Virus record (IMG/VR): IMGVR_UViG_3300032220_000872
Location: 1 to 64,000 of that record
Source of the DNA: a virus
Length of the DNA stretch: 64,000 nt
Direction: 5' to 3' (one strand)
Program-made: the position numbers and the translations under genes
The notes under the pieces: generated by a model
Databases searched by the model: none
What the model was told of the DNA's origin: nothing
Seen by the model: only the letters and a program-made list of their open reading frames with translations
Shown here: piece after piece, positions 35,573 through 44,490 of the stretch
Layout of the letters: every line of letters begins with the position of its first letter
Position numbering within the stretch: the stretch's first letter is position 1

Positions 35573-37764
35573 TGAGTTACAAAATAAACAAAACAGATGG
35601 TACATTGTTGGTAGATTTGATTGACGGCACAATCAATACTGAATCAACTGATATCACACTGATTGGAAGAAACTACAAAGGCTTTGGTGAACTGATCAAC
35701 GAAAACTTTGTGAAGATGCTGGAAAATTTTGCTAGCTCATCTGCTCCAGCCAATCCTTTGCGTGGACAATTATGGTATGACACATCAGAAAGCAGATTGA
35801 AAGTTTACAATGGTACAGAATTTGCCACCAATGGTATTATTGTAGCCAGCACACAACCTAATTTAGCCACTGGAGATATTTGGCTCAACAGTCTCACCAA
35901 TCAGATGAGTTTCTTTGACGGCACTGATCTGGTGTTGGTTGGACCAGTGCATACTGCAGCACAAGGCGTGTCAGGATTTGTGTCACAAAGCATACTGGAC
36001 ACACAAAATCAAACCAAGACTGTGCTGAAATTTTTTGTGGGCAACACACTGATAGGTGTGTGGAGTGCTGCACAATTTACTCCAGTTTCTGCTCAATTGA
36101 TTACTGAATTAGTTTCAGGAAGTAATCCCACAGGCACAATCTATCAAGGATTCAACACCACTAATACAGCCTACAAATACAGAGGCATTGCCACACTGGC
36201 AGAAGGATTGATTGATGGATTAGGAACCACCATATTGGCTGATTCATTTTTGCGCAGTGATGCCAACGACATCACCACAGGCAGTTTAAAAATACAAAAT
36301 AATTCAGGATTGACTTTGGGATTGAATGACAGTCTTCAATTAAAATTTGGCAGTGTGACTCTGCCCAACACTAACATTATTGTGAGCAATGTGAGCAATG
36401 CTGATATCGCTATCAATGCTAAAAATCCTGCAGAATACACAGCCATATTTGTGGATGGCAGTGCTGCACGAGTGGGCATATTCAATACCACTCCTGCGTA
36501 CTCATTGGACATCACAGGAGATGTGAGAATACAAGGTAATTTAATCACCAGCGGCAGCAGCACAGCAGTCACAGCAGAAGATTTAAGAGTGGAAGACAAA
36601 ACCATTCAATTGGCCACCATCACTGGATCAGCCATAGGCAACGATGCCTATATAGATGGAGGTGGAATAATAATCAAGTCCACAGTGTCAGACAAATCAT
36701 TGTTGTGGGAAGATTCCACAGATTCTTGGAAAAGTTCAGAACATTTTAATCTAGCCACTGGCAAAGAATACAAGATCAATGGTACCAGCGTGTTGAGCAG
36801 CACCACATTGGGTGCTACAGTGATCAACGCTCCTGGTTTAACCAGCATAGGCACGTTGACCAGTTTGAATGTGGGCAATTTATCACTGTCAGGTATCACT
36901 ATCAGCGCCACAGGAAATTTACAATTACAAACCAGCACCAACATTATCAGCATACAAGGTTCAGCCCGAATCACTGGATTAGGTTTGCCCACTGCGGCTT
37001 CAGATGCCACCAGAAAAGATTATGTGGATGGATACTTGCCTATCAGTCTAGTGGCAGACATCACAGGATTTTCCGCATTGTCAAATGGAGTGAATGGCAG
37101 CATCATAAGATTATTGAATGATCTTTACCCAGTGGCTGGATATGCTGGAGCAGGATTAGGAATACCCGCAAGTGCCACAGGTAGAATAGCTAGAGTACAC
37201 ACAGTGGAGTCAGGTTCATTGAACGTGAATATTCCTGGAGCAAATTTAGAATCAGGATTAGATGAATCATTCACAGCAGTGGATCAAACATTGAGCACTG
37301 CTCCCAACACAGTGCAGACCATTCAAACTTATCTCAGCGGTGCAGCATTGTTGGATCCAGGACACATTAGAATTACCACCCCATCAGGACATTTTTATGA
37401 AGTGGGCAACACAGTGACCATTTCAGGTTGTAACGGATCAGGAGTATTTGCTCCCACAGGATTTGATGGCACATACACAGTGGCCAAAGTGATAGAAAAT
37501 GCCACTCCCAGCACACAATTTGACATAAACATTTCAGCCACTATACCCGGCATAGATTCAGTGTCAGGTGCACTGTACAACACCAGCAGTGCTGCTGTGG
37601 TAAGAACACCAGCTTTGGGCAATTCTAACAAAACTGTGCTGCAAGATATTGCTTTCAGTACTGTGACAGGTACTGTGACTGCTGTGGTTAACAGAGGTCT
37701 CAAACAATTCATAGTTTCAGGGGGTGCTTGGACTTTTCACAGCGATTTAACATCCACTGTGTAA
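35572..37764 (+). CDS. Tail fibre protein, second paralogue
   Basis: 730 residues. The N-terminus repeats the module of the preceding gene (DGTINTESTDITLIGRNYKG, ENFVKMLENFASSSAPANPL, RGQLWYDT). The trunk contains DITGDVRIQGNLITSGSSTA and GYLPISLVADITGFSALSNG. The C-terminus lacks the collar domain; it has instead a beta module of about 200 residues with PGHIRITTPSGHFYEVGNTV. The two fibres may therefore differ in target or position. Start and stop overlap (TAATG) with the upstream gene, so stoichiometry is likely coupled. Confidence 0.72.
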   Translation: MSYKINKTDGTLLVDLIDGTINTESTDITLIGRNYKGFGELINENFVKMLENFASSSAPANPLRGQLWYDTSESRLKVYNGTEFATNGIIVASTQPNLATGDIWLNSLTNQMSFFDGTDLVLVGPVHTAAQGVSGFVSQSILDTQNQTKTVLKFFVGNTLIGVWSAAQFTPVSAQLITELVSGSNPTGTIYQGFNTTNTAYKYRGIATLAEGLIDGLGTTILADSFLRSDANDITTGSLKIQNNSGLTLGLNDSLQLKFGSVTLPNTNIIVSNVSNADIAINAKNPAEYTAIFVDGSAARVGIFNTTPAYSLDITGDVRIQGNLITSGSSTAVTAEDLRVEDKTIQLATITGSAIGNDAYIDGGGIIIKSTVSDKSLLWEDSTDSWKSSEHFNLATGKEYKINGTSVLSSTTLGATVINAPGLTSIGTLTSLNVGNLSLSGITISATGNLQLQTSTNIISIQGSARITGLGLPTAASDATRKDYVDGYLPISLVADITGFSALSNGVNGSIIRLLNDLYPVAGYAGAGLGIPASATGRIARVHTVESGSLNVNIPGANLESGLDESFTAVDQTLSTAPNTVQTIQTYLSGAALLDPGHIRITTPSGHFYEVGNTVTISGCNGSGVFAPTGFDGTYTVAKVIENATPSTQFDINISATIPGIDSVSGALYNTSSAAVVRTPALGNSNKTVLQDIAFSTVTGTVTAVVNRGLKQFIVSGGAWTFHSDLTSTV

Positions 37765-37772
37765 GATAAATA
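37765..37772 (+). promoter_or_regulatory. Late promoter box GATAAATA
   Basis: Begins at the end of the second fibre gene, with start expected near 37778. AGAGGA (37781-37786) gives a ribosome binding site before the ATG at 37794. Confidence 0.6.
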
Positions 37773-37793
37773 AACTTGTAAGAGGAAAAAAAT

Positions 37794-39230
37794 ATGCCAT
37801 ATCAAATAGATAGATACGCAGGTACTACACTAACAACAGTGCAAGACGGCACAGTAGACCAGACCACCAACCTAAAATTAGTGGGAAAAAACTACGCTGG
37901 CTACGGAGAAATTCAAAACGAAAATTTTGTACATTTATTAGAAAATTTTGCAGGAGCCAATCAGCCCAGCAGACCTCTTTCAGGACAGTTATGGTACGAC
38001 AGTGCTGCTAACAAATTAAAATTTTATGATGGTGTTAAATTTAGAACCACAGGTGGGGCTGAAGTAGGAACCTCACAACCAGCTGGATTAACCACTGGAG
38101 ATTTTTGGTGGGACACTGCCAATGATCAGTTGTATGCTTACAATGGCACAGGATTTGTACTAGTAGGACCACAAGGAGTAGGAGCCACAGTTACTCAATT
38201 AAAAAGTCGCACAGTGAAAGATACATTCAATGTGGATCAACCTATCATTGAAGCATTGGTGGATGATGAAGTGATTTTCATAGTGAGCGGCACAGAATTC
38301 ACCATCAACACAGTGGATCCTTTGCAGGCTATCACAGGATTTAATGCAATCAAAAAAGGTATCACTATGGTGAACACCTTGGCAGCTGCCAACGGAGTTA
38401 CCACCACAGATCATAGATTTTGGGGCACAGCAGCCAACGCACTAAAATTAGGCGGAGTAGATGCTGCTAACTTTTTACAAGTGGGTGGCAATACCAGTTT
38501 CAATGACACAGGTTTCACAGTAGGTACTGGCAATGATCTTAGAGTGAGCATCATCAATGGTAACGAAGGTAGAATTATCAACGAAGTAGGTTCAGTGATC
38601 AAAATGGGAGCCAGCAACACTCACACAGTGAGCGTGACTGCAACAGGCTTTGAACCTAGAATAGACAGCACTTATGATATTGGAACCAATGGCAACAGAT
38701 TTGCCAATGTGTTTGCTGACAATTTTTATGGACTATCAGAAAAAGCCACCAACATCACAGTGGGTGTGACCAACTATTCAGGATCCACAGCATCAGGAGT
38801 GAACACAGTGGCATTACGAGATGCTTCAGGAAATTTATCAGCCAATATTTTCAATGGCGTGGCCACTCAAGCAAGATATGCGGATTTGGCAGAGAAATAT
38901 TTGGCAGACGGCAATTGGCCCATTGGCACAGTGATGAGCATAGGCGGTGCAAAAGAAATTCAAAAAGCCACTGAAGGCAGCATAGTGGTGGGTGTGGTGA
39001 GCGGTGCTCCAGCATATTTGATGAACGCTGAATTACAAGGCGGCACTGCTGTGGCCATCAAAGGCAGAGTGCCAGTTTTGGTAACAGGCACAGTAACCAA
39101 AGGTGATAAAATTGGAGTCAGCAGCACAGCAGGAATTGGTATCAAAGTCACAGAAGGTGATTATTTTGCAGTGGCTTTGGAAGCTGACAGCAGATCAGGC
39201 GTCAAACTGGTTGAGTGCTATATCAAATAA
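37794..39230 (+). CDS. Tail fibre protein, third paralogue, with peptidase-G2-like C-terminus
   Basis: 478 residues. It has the same N-terminal module as the two preceding genes (DGTVDQTTNLKLVGKNYAGY, ENFVHLLENFAGANQPSRPL, SGQLWYDS), a short trunk (TYDIGTNGNRFANVFADNFY), and a C-terminal domain with ADLAEKYLADGNWPIGTVMS, VVGVVSGAPAYLMN and KGRVPVLVTGTVTKGDKIGV. That last domain resembles the C-terminal chaperone or autoprocessing domains of phage fibres (peptidase G2 type). It may trimerise the fibre or be cut off after folding; no catalytic residue can be assigned by eye. It has its own late promoter. Confidence 0.7.
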   Translation: MPYQIDRYAGTTLTTVQDGTVDQTTNLKLVGKNYAGYGEIQNENFVHLLENFAGANQPSRPLSGQLWYDSAANKLKFYDGVKFRTTGGAEVGTSQPAGLTTGDFWWDTANDQLYAYNGTGFVLVGPQGVGATVTQLKSRTVKDTFNVDQPIIEALVDDEVIFIVSGTEFTINTVDPLQAITGFNAIKKGITMVNTLAAANGVTTTDHRFWGTAANALKLGGVDAANFLQVGGNTSFNDTGFTVGTGNDLRVSIINGNEGRIINEVGSVIKMGASNTHTVSVTATGFEPRIDSTYDIGTNGNRFANVFADNFYGLSEKATNITVGVTNYSGSTASGVNTVALRDASGNLSANIFNGVATQARYADLAEKYLADGNWPIGTVMSIGGAKEIQKATEGSIVVGVVSGAPAYLMNAELQGGTAVAIKGRVPVLVTGTVTKGDKIGVSSTAGIGIKVTEGDYFAVALEADSRSGVKLVECYIK

Positions 39231-39274
39231 TAATCAATATGATGTCTAAAATATTCATGGGACAGTTCAACCCA

Positions 39275-39282
39275 ACTAAATA
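39275..39282 (+). promoter_or_regulatory. Late promoter variant ACTAAATA
   Basis: Lies eight bases before the ATG at 39291. No Shine-Dalgarno site is present, so the leader would be only about two bases. The same variant occurs on the minus strand at 62608-62615. Confidence 0.45.
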
Positions 39283-39290
39283 CTTTTAAT

Positions 39291-40190
39291 ATGGCAGTAG
39301 GTGATCTAATAACAGCAGCAAGGTACAACGTGATTCAATCCACAGTGGCCAATGTGCTGAGCACAGGATCAGGAGATTCTGGTTATGGTCAAGCACTGCA
39401 AAGTTCGCAAGTGGCACAAAATCAGTTGATTGAAGACGATCACATGAACACTTTGAGATTGGACATTCGCAAAGCCTATCTGCATCAGAACAATTCATAT
39501 CCCACACTCACAACAGTGAGCACTGCAGACACAGTGACTGATAACACACTAAACAATTCATATGCAACTTTTGAAACATTGGCCACCAACATCAACACCA
39601 ATAGAAACACCATCAGTGCCAGCAGATTGACCACAGGCAACACTGCTTCCAGTTATGTGAGAACCACCACTTGGAATGCCACACGTGTGGGCAATTTCAC
39701 AGTGACTTTTGCCAGCACCACTGCTGCTAGACATTTTTTTAATTCAGGCGGAGCTGTGCAGATTGATATGAACATATCCGGCAGCACCACTGCTAAGGTC
39801 AACGATTGGAACACATTGTTTGGAACCAATATGGGCACACTAACTTTTGCCAATCTAGCTTCCAGCAGATCAGGATCAGCTGGCACACTGTCTTCATCAG
39901 TGGCCTATACCACACTGACCACCACGTTCCAAACTGTGTACACCACCAGTGCTGCAGGCACTTACAGTTCCAACAATTTTAATATTCAAGTGCGATTCAC
40001 TGATGTTTCTAATCTAGTGATAGAGTTTCAAATCACCCTGAATGATGCTGCTGCAGGCACCGTGGACGAAGATGTGAATGGCAATCTCAACATCAACGTG
40101 AATAGACGTATTGCCAACGGGGCACTGAGTGATCCTATCACCATCACGGAACCTGTTTTTGGTGCCATGAGCGGCACTGTGACTGCCTAA
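39291..40190 (+). CDS. Virion structural protein, beta-rich, unidentified
   Basis: 299 residues. The N-terminus MAVGDLITAARYNVIQSTVA followed by TGSGDSGYGQ is a pattern I know from structural proteins of cyanophages. The middle is a Thr/Ser/Asn-rich beta region with a likely jelly-roll (VGNFTVTFASTTAARHFFNS, GGAVQIDMNISGST). The C-terminus is NINVNRRIANG with GAMSGTVTA. It may be a neck or tail fibre, or a head decoration protein. It closes the late structural operon. The late box ends eight bases before its ATG and there is no ribosome binding site. Confidence 0.55.
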   Translation: MAVGDLITAARYNVIQSTVANVLSTGSGDSGYGQALQSSQVAQNQLIEDDHMNTLRLDIRKAYLHQNNSYPTLTTVSTADTVTDNTLNNSYATFETLATNINTNRNTISASRLTTGNTASSYVRTTTWNATRVGNFTVTFASTTAARHFFNSGGAVQIDMNISGSTTAKVNDWNTLFGTNMGTLTFANLASSRSGSAGTLSSSVAYTTLTTTFQTVYTTSAAGTYSSNNFNIQVRFTDVSNLVIEFQITLNDAAAGTVDEDVNGNLNINVNRRIANGALSDPITITEPVFGAMSGTVTA

Positions 40191-40221
40191 ACCATTTCAC
40201 CAATCACCAAAACCTAATCTA

Positions 40222-40229
40222 TCTAAATA
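40222..40229 (+). promoter_or_regulatory. Weak late-type box TCTAAATA
   Basis: Sits 56 bases before the ATG at 40285, just upstream of the sigma-70 promoter at 40240-40268. It could provide late expression of the accessory block, but the match is poor. Confidence 0.25.
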
Positions 40230-40239
40230 TCAACAGCAG

Positions 40240-40268
40240 TTGACTTTTGGCTGAAAATCTTATATAAT
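40240..40268 (+). promoter_or_regulatory. Near-consensus sigma-70 promoter of the accessory island
   Basis: TTGACT (40240-40245), a 17-base spacer, and a perfect TATAAT (40263-40268). The start is expected near 40275, just before AGGAG and the ATG at 40285. It is as good as any early promoter in the window and implies expression by unmodified host polymerase. Confidence 0.8.
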
Positions 40269-40284
40269 TTCAACTAGGAGAATC

Positions 40285-40623
40285 ATGAATATGACAGACA
40301 TAGAAGATAGACTCAGTGCAGTCAATCAAATGGAAAATTTTAATAATCAGTTGCAGTTATTAAAAGACAAATTTGTGGACAGCAATATTTTGTTTTATCA
40401 AGGACATCAGTTCACAGTCACGGGCAATCTGTTGAGCTTGTGCAAGTCATACATAGACCTACATAGAACCAAAGATGTAGTATTATTGGATGACTATCAA
40501 ACACCAGTTTTGGTGAACAATTTGGAAGAATATAACTCTGCTGCTTGGCACACATATCAAACCAATCTCAATCAATATTACACAGAATATCAAACGCTGA
40601 TCAAAAATAAAGGACAGATTTAA
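40285..40623 (+). CDS. Small helical protein of unknown function
   Basis: 112 residues, first gene behind the sigma-70 promoter. AGGAG lies four bases before the ATG at 40285; a second ATG two codons later (40291) is an alternative. The protein is acidic and probably helical at both ends (DRLSAVNQMENFNNQLQLLK; WHTYQTNLNQYYTEYQTLIK), with a beta hairpin between (ILFYQGHQFTVTG, KDVVLLDDYQTPVLVNN). No family recognised. It is followed after three bases by the first glycosyltransferase-like gene. Confidence 0.6.
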   Translation: MNMTDIEDRLSAVNQMENFNNQLQLLKDKFVDSNILFYQGHQFTVTGNLLSLCKSYIDLHRTKDVVLLDDYQTPVLVNNLEEYNSAAWHTYQTNLNQYYTEYQTLIKNKGQI

Positions 40624-40626
40624 GCC

Positions 40627-41478
40627 ATGAAATCTCAAGGCATTGTGATGTTTGCTCACAACAATGAAACAGTTGATTACGTGAAGCAGGCTATTTTTGC
40701 TGCTGTGCAGGTCAAAAAACATCTACATCTACCAGTGACTTTGATCACTTCCAATCAAGCACATCTCAATAACAAATATAAAAAACAAGCCACAGTGTTT
40801 GATCAAGTGATAGATATCAATGAGCATCAAACTCATCAGACCAAAGATTTTTACAATGGTATGGAACACAAGATTAAAGATGTTTGGAAAAATCATTTGA
40901 GATCCACTGCTTATGAACTGACTCCATATGATGAAACCATTGTGATGGACACTGACTATATAGTGGGCAATGCCAATTTACTAAGATGTTTTCACAGCAA
41001 AGAAGATTTTTTAATACATCAGAAATCCATTTATATCAATTATTTCAATCAACCCGAATGGAAAATCAAATACATCAGTGAAACAGGCATGGAAATGTAT
41101 TGGGCCACTGTGTTCTATTTCAAAAAAACTCACAGAGTCAAACAATTGTTTGATCTGATTGCACACATTAAAAATCATTGGGACTTTTATAGATTCACAT
41201 GGCAGATACATGAACCAAATTTTAGAAATGATTTTGCTTTCAGCATGGCCATACACATGTTGAATGGATATTGCAAAGGTGCATGGCCACAACGCTTGCC
41301 AGATTCGTTGTATTATATCACTGACCGAGACAAAGCCGACAATTTCGACCAGGACTGTTGGACTGTTTCATTGTACAACACCCAAGGATATACAAAAACT
41401 TTAGCCAAACACATTAATCTACACGTGATGAACAAATTTAGTTTGGACCACATCATTGATCAGGAGTTTTCCAAATGA
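40627..41478 (+). CDS. GT-A fold glycosyltransferase-like protein
   Basis: 283 residues. The N-terminus (GIVMFAHNNETVDYVKQAIF) and YDETIVMDTDYIVGN, with D108-x-D110, show a nucleotide-sugar-binding GT-A fold like family GT8 and relatives; the D-x-D binds the metal and the sugar nucleotide. The next gene encodes a paralogue with the same plan. The C-terminal part with HINLHVMNK supplies a late histidine seen in retaining GT-A enzymes. Donor and acceptor are unknown. Membrane segments are absent, so it works in the cytoplasm. Its stop overlaps the next start by four bases. Confidence 0.58.
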   Translation: MKSQGIVMFAHNNETVDYVKQAIFAAVQVKKHLHLPVTLITSNQAHLNNKYKKQATVFDQVIDINEHQTHQTKDFYNGMEHKIKDVWKNHLRSTAYELTPYDETIVMDTDYIVGNANLLRCFHSKEDFLIHQKSIYINYFNQPEWKIKYISETGMEMYWATVFYFKKTHRVKQLFDLIAHIKNHWDFYRFTWQIHEPNFRNDFAFSMAIHMLNGYCKGAWPQRLPDSLYYITDRDKADNFDQDCWTVSLYNTQGYTKTLAKHINLHVMNKFSLDHIIDQEFSK

Positions 41479-42323
41479 TAGAACAAGGATTCTGTGTGTT
41501 TGCACAGCAAAATGAACAAGTGGACTATGTGAGACAAGCACATGCATTGGCCATGAGCATCAAAACGCACATGCCTCACAGCAAAATATGTTTGATCACA
41601 AATGTTAACATCACAAAAGCTGTGTCCTCAGTATTTGATCATGTGGTGGATATTCCTGGCATGGATGAAGCTGTGGATCAAGATTGGAAAATACAGAATA
41701 GATATAAAATTTACACAGCTACTCCTTTCAAACATTCAATAATATTGGATGCAGATATGTTGGTGTTGAATGATATCAGTCATTGGTGGAAGTTTTTAAA
41801 AAACTACAAAATGTATTTCACCAGTGCAGTTAAAAATTACAGAGATGAATTCAATCACAGTGATCACTATCGCAAAACTTTCACAAGCAATAGTCTACCT
41901 AATCTTTACTGTGGTGTGCATTACTATCAAAGATGCAAAGAAAATGATCAGTTTGTGGAACTTTTACGAGATATAGTGAGAAATCACACATTGTTCTATG
42001 ACAGATTCACTCCCAAACACACTCAAAAATGGTGCAGCATGGATGTGAGTGTGGCGCTGGCCAGTAAACTATTGGGTATCACTGAAAAAATTACCAGCCG
42101 AACACCTTACATCACATTCACTCATATGAAACCTCATCTTCAAGACTGGAAAACAGTGCCAGATCATTGGATGAAAAAAGTAAATGTGTATCATGACATG
42201 GAAGGTCATATTAAAATTGACAATTTTCGTCAACGTGGAGTATTGCATTATGTGGAGAATGAATTTTTAACTGATGAATTGTTTGAAATTATTGAAAAAA
42301 AATATTATGAATCAAACCAATAA
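41475..42323 (+). CDS. GT-A fold glycosyltransferase-like protein, paralogue of the preceding
   Basis: 282 residues. It shares GFCVFAQQNEQVDYVRQAHA at the N-terminus with the previous gene and has HSIILDADMLVLND with D92-A-D94, a typical GT-A metal site. A later ITFTHMKPHLQDW offers the C-terminal histidine. The pair probably arose by tandem duplication and diverged. It may act in successive sugar transfers. The start is coupled by ATGA overlap. Confidence 0.6.
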   Translation: MIEQGFCVFAQQNEQVDYVRQAHALAMSIKTHMPHSKICLITNVNITKAVSSVFDHVVDIPGMDEAVDQDWKIQNRYKIYTATPFKHSIILDADMLVLNDISHWWKFLKNYKMYFTSAVKNYRDEFNHSDHYRKTFTSNSLPNLYCGVHYYQRCKENDQFVELLRDIVRNHTLFYDRFTPKHTQKWCSMDVSVALASKLLGITEKITSRTPYITFTHMKPHLQDWKTVPDHWMKKVNVYHDMEGHIKIDNFRQRGVLHYVENEFLTDELFEIIEKKYYESNQ

Positions 42324-42885
42324 TTATATGTACGTGACATTTGATCCAGAATCAGGAAAAATTTTAGGCTGTTCAGGTAGCAAAACCAACAACAGTCTGG
42401 CCATAGATACTGCTTTAGGTGAAAAATTTATCATGGGTGCAGAGTCCATACACAAATACAAGGTGATATATCATAATGGTCAATATCAAATTCAAAAACA
42501 TGGAGTGTTAAACCCCGTGGAAAACGTAATTCATTCTAAAAAAACTGAAATAATCAATCAGAATATTTACAAAATTCCTAATAAAATTAAAACTCACAGT
42601 GGCATACAAATAAAATTGCATTTGAATCAAAACAAAATTGAATTTGTTGCGGACAAAATATTCAAAAAAACTTTGGAGACCATAGTTTCCAAAGAAAACC
42701 ATCGTACCCATAAGTTTTATTGTTGTAAACTCAACGATGCCACACAACTGATTCAAACATTGGATCTAAATCTTTATGAATTACTTACTCAAGACAGTGT
42801 GCAGATCGATATGAATGCAAAAACAAACATGGACATTTACTGTAGAAAGATTTTTGATTACTCTATTGAAAGGATTTATGCATAA
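42307..42885 (+). CDS. Unrecognised protein within the glycosyltransferase block
   Basis: 192 residues from ATG 42307, overlapping the preceding gene by 17 bases. The frame can be extended upstream, but only into the previous gene. The N-terminus MYVTFDPESGKILGCSGSKT (from residue 8) is a beta hairpin seen in some phage structural proteins. The rest is lysine/asparagine-rich with alternating strands (THSGIQIKLHLNQNKIEFVA). No catalytic motif is visible. It might be an acceptor or scaffold rather than an enzyme. Confidence 0.5.
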   Translation: MNQTNNYMYVTFDPESGKILGCSGSKTNNSLAIDTALGEKFIMGAESIHKYKVIYHNGQYQIQKHGVLNPVENVIHSKKTEIINQNIYKIPNKIKTHSGIQIKLHLNQNKIEFVADKIFKKTLETIVSKENHRTHKFYCCKLNDATQLIQTLDLNLYELLTQDSVQIDMNAKTNMDIYCRKIFDYSIERIYA

Positions 42886-43786
42886 GATTGCTATCAAAGA
42901 TTGTGATATTATATTTTTAAGTTATGATGAGCCCAATGCTGACAGAAATTATGCAGATTTAAAAAGAAAAATACCTTGGGCTAAAAGAGTTCACGGCGTG
43001 GAAGGGTCAGATGCTGCACACAAAGCCTGTGCTGCTGTGTCTGACACAGAATATTTTTTAACTGTGGATGGAGACACACAAATAGATTCTAAATTTCTTA
43101 ATGTTCAACTGGATCTCAACAGCATGGGCATGGATGATTCATACATCTTCAGCTGGTGTGGACATACCAATGTGAATGGATTGAAGTATGGCAATGGCAG
43201 TTTAAAGTTATGGACTAAAACTTTTGTGAATGAGATGAAAACACATGAAAATTACTCTGGTAAGGATAACAATGAGATAGAATTTTGTTATTTTGATAAA
43301 CTATTTCAATTCAATGAAAATTATTCTACCAGTTACATCAATAGCACACCCAAACAAGCATGGCGAGCTGGATTTAGAGAAGGCGTCAAAATGAGTTTGT
43401 ACAAAAATTTTAAAATACAGTCGTTGGACCAACTGTGGTGGCAAAATTATCATAGATTATTGATTTGGATGACTGTGGGTCAGGATGTGGAATATGGTAT
43501 TTGGGCTATTGCGGGAGCCAGAGAAGGATGCTACAGAACACTTTGCACCACATGGGATTTCAAACAAGTGAGAGATTTTAAAATTTTAGAACAATTATGG
43601 ATCAGTACCAGCAACAATAACAGCATGAATGCACAGGATGTCAAACAAAAATGTGTTTCTTTGGGCAAAATGATCAAAGAAAAATTCCAAATGGAATTTC
43701 CCACTGAACCATATGATGCAGAAAGCAGTGCATTTTTCAAAAAGGTATATATTAATTCACCTAGAACTATTAGAAAGACCATATGA
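42878..43786 (+). CDS. GT-A-like protein with V-D-G-D motif
   Basis: 302 residues from ATG 42878, chosen because AAGGA precedes it and because the paralogue downstream begins at the same point (DIIFLSYDEPNADRNYADLK against DIFFISYNEPNADQNYALLK). The sequence KRVHGVEGSDAAHKACA is followed by YFLTVDGDTQID with D64-G-D66, a nucleotide-sugar-binding D-x-D. The family is known from cyanophages and other marine phages without proven function. The end has a helical extension of about 60 residues. It overlaps the preceding gene by eight bases. Confidence 0.58.
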   Translation: MHKIAIKDCDIIFLSYDEPNADRNYADLKRKIPWAKRVHGVEGSDAAHKACAAVSDTEYFLTVDGDTQIDSKFLNVQLDLNSMGMDDSYIFSWCGHTNVNGLKYGNGSLKLWTKTFVNEMKTHENYSGKDNNEIEFCYFDKLFQFNENYSTSYINSTPKQAWRAGFREGVKMSLYKNFKIQSLDQLWWQNYHRLLIWMTVGQDVEYGIWAIAGAREGCYRTLCTTWDFKQVRDFKILEQLWISTSNNNSMNAQDVKQKCVSLGKMIKEKFQMEFPTEPYDAESSAFFKKVYINSPRTIRKTI

Positions 43787-44490
43787 TGTACGATATATTT
43801 TTTATCAGTTACAATGAACCCAACGCAGATCAAAATTATGCTCTGTTAAAACAAAGATTTCCATTGGCACAAAGAGTTCACGGTGTAAAAGGCATTCAAC
43901 AAGCACACATTAGAGCTGCCACGTTGAGTTTAACTCAAATGTTTTGGGTAGTGGACGGTGATGCTGTGGTTAAAGATGATTTTCAGTTTGATTATGAAGT
44001 GCCTGACAGAGACATGGATGCTGTGCATGTGTGGAGGAGTTCAAATCCCATCAACGAATTAGAATATGGTTACGGTGGAGTAAAATTATTGCCTAAAAAA
44101 TTAACCATGCATATGGATCCTAACAGAATAGACATGACCACCAGCATATCCAATAGATTTAGAGCCATGTACGAAGTATCCAACAGCACAGATTTCAACA
44201 CAGATCCATTCAACACATGGAAAAGTGCTTTCAGAGAGTGTGTCAAACTCAGCAGCAAAGTGATTGATCGTCAAGTGGACAAAGAAACTGAAAAAAGATT
44301 ATTGATCTGGTGCACAGTGGGTGCAGATCAACCATATGGAGAATATGCCATTGCTGGAGCACTGGCAGGCAGAGTGTATGGCACAGACAACAGAAGTAAT
44401 TCAGATGCTTTAAGAATGATCAATAATTTTGAATGGTTGCGATTGGCGTTTGTGGGACAATTTCCATACATGGAGAAAGAAATATTATGA
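43783..44490 (+). CDS. GT-A-like protein with V-D-G-D motif, paralogue
   Basis: 235 residues. It parallels the upstream gene: the N-terminal SYNEPNADQNYALLKQRFPL, AQRVHGVKG, FWVVDGDAVV (D58-G-D60), FNTWKSAFRECVKLS and RLLIWCTVGADQPYGEYAIA correspond in order. It lacks the C-terminal extension. Two ATGs (43783, 43786) are possible and overlap the upstream stop. With the pair at 40627 and 41475 this makes four GT-A-like proteins in two families, which suggests a multi-sugar product or several acceptors. Confidence 0.58.
   Translation: MMYDIFFISYNEPNADQNYALLKQRFPLAQRVHGVKGIQQAHIRAATLSLTQMFWVVDGDAVVKDDFQFDYEVPDRDMDAVHVWRSSNPINELEYGYGGVKLLPKKLTMHMDPNRIDMTTSISNRFRAMYEVSNSTDFNTDPFNTWKSAFRECVKLSSKVIDRQVDKETEKRLLIWCTVGADQPYGEYAIAGALAGRVYGTDNRSNSDALRMINNFEWLRLAFVGQFPYMEKEIL

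Noticed and set aside
39239-39289. 16-residue micro-ORF MMSKIFMGQFNPTKYF between fibre and structural genes
   Set aside because: No ribosome binding site, and its end coincides with the ACTAAATA late box; it may be chance.
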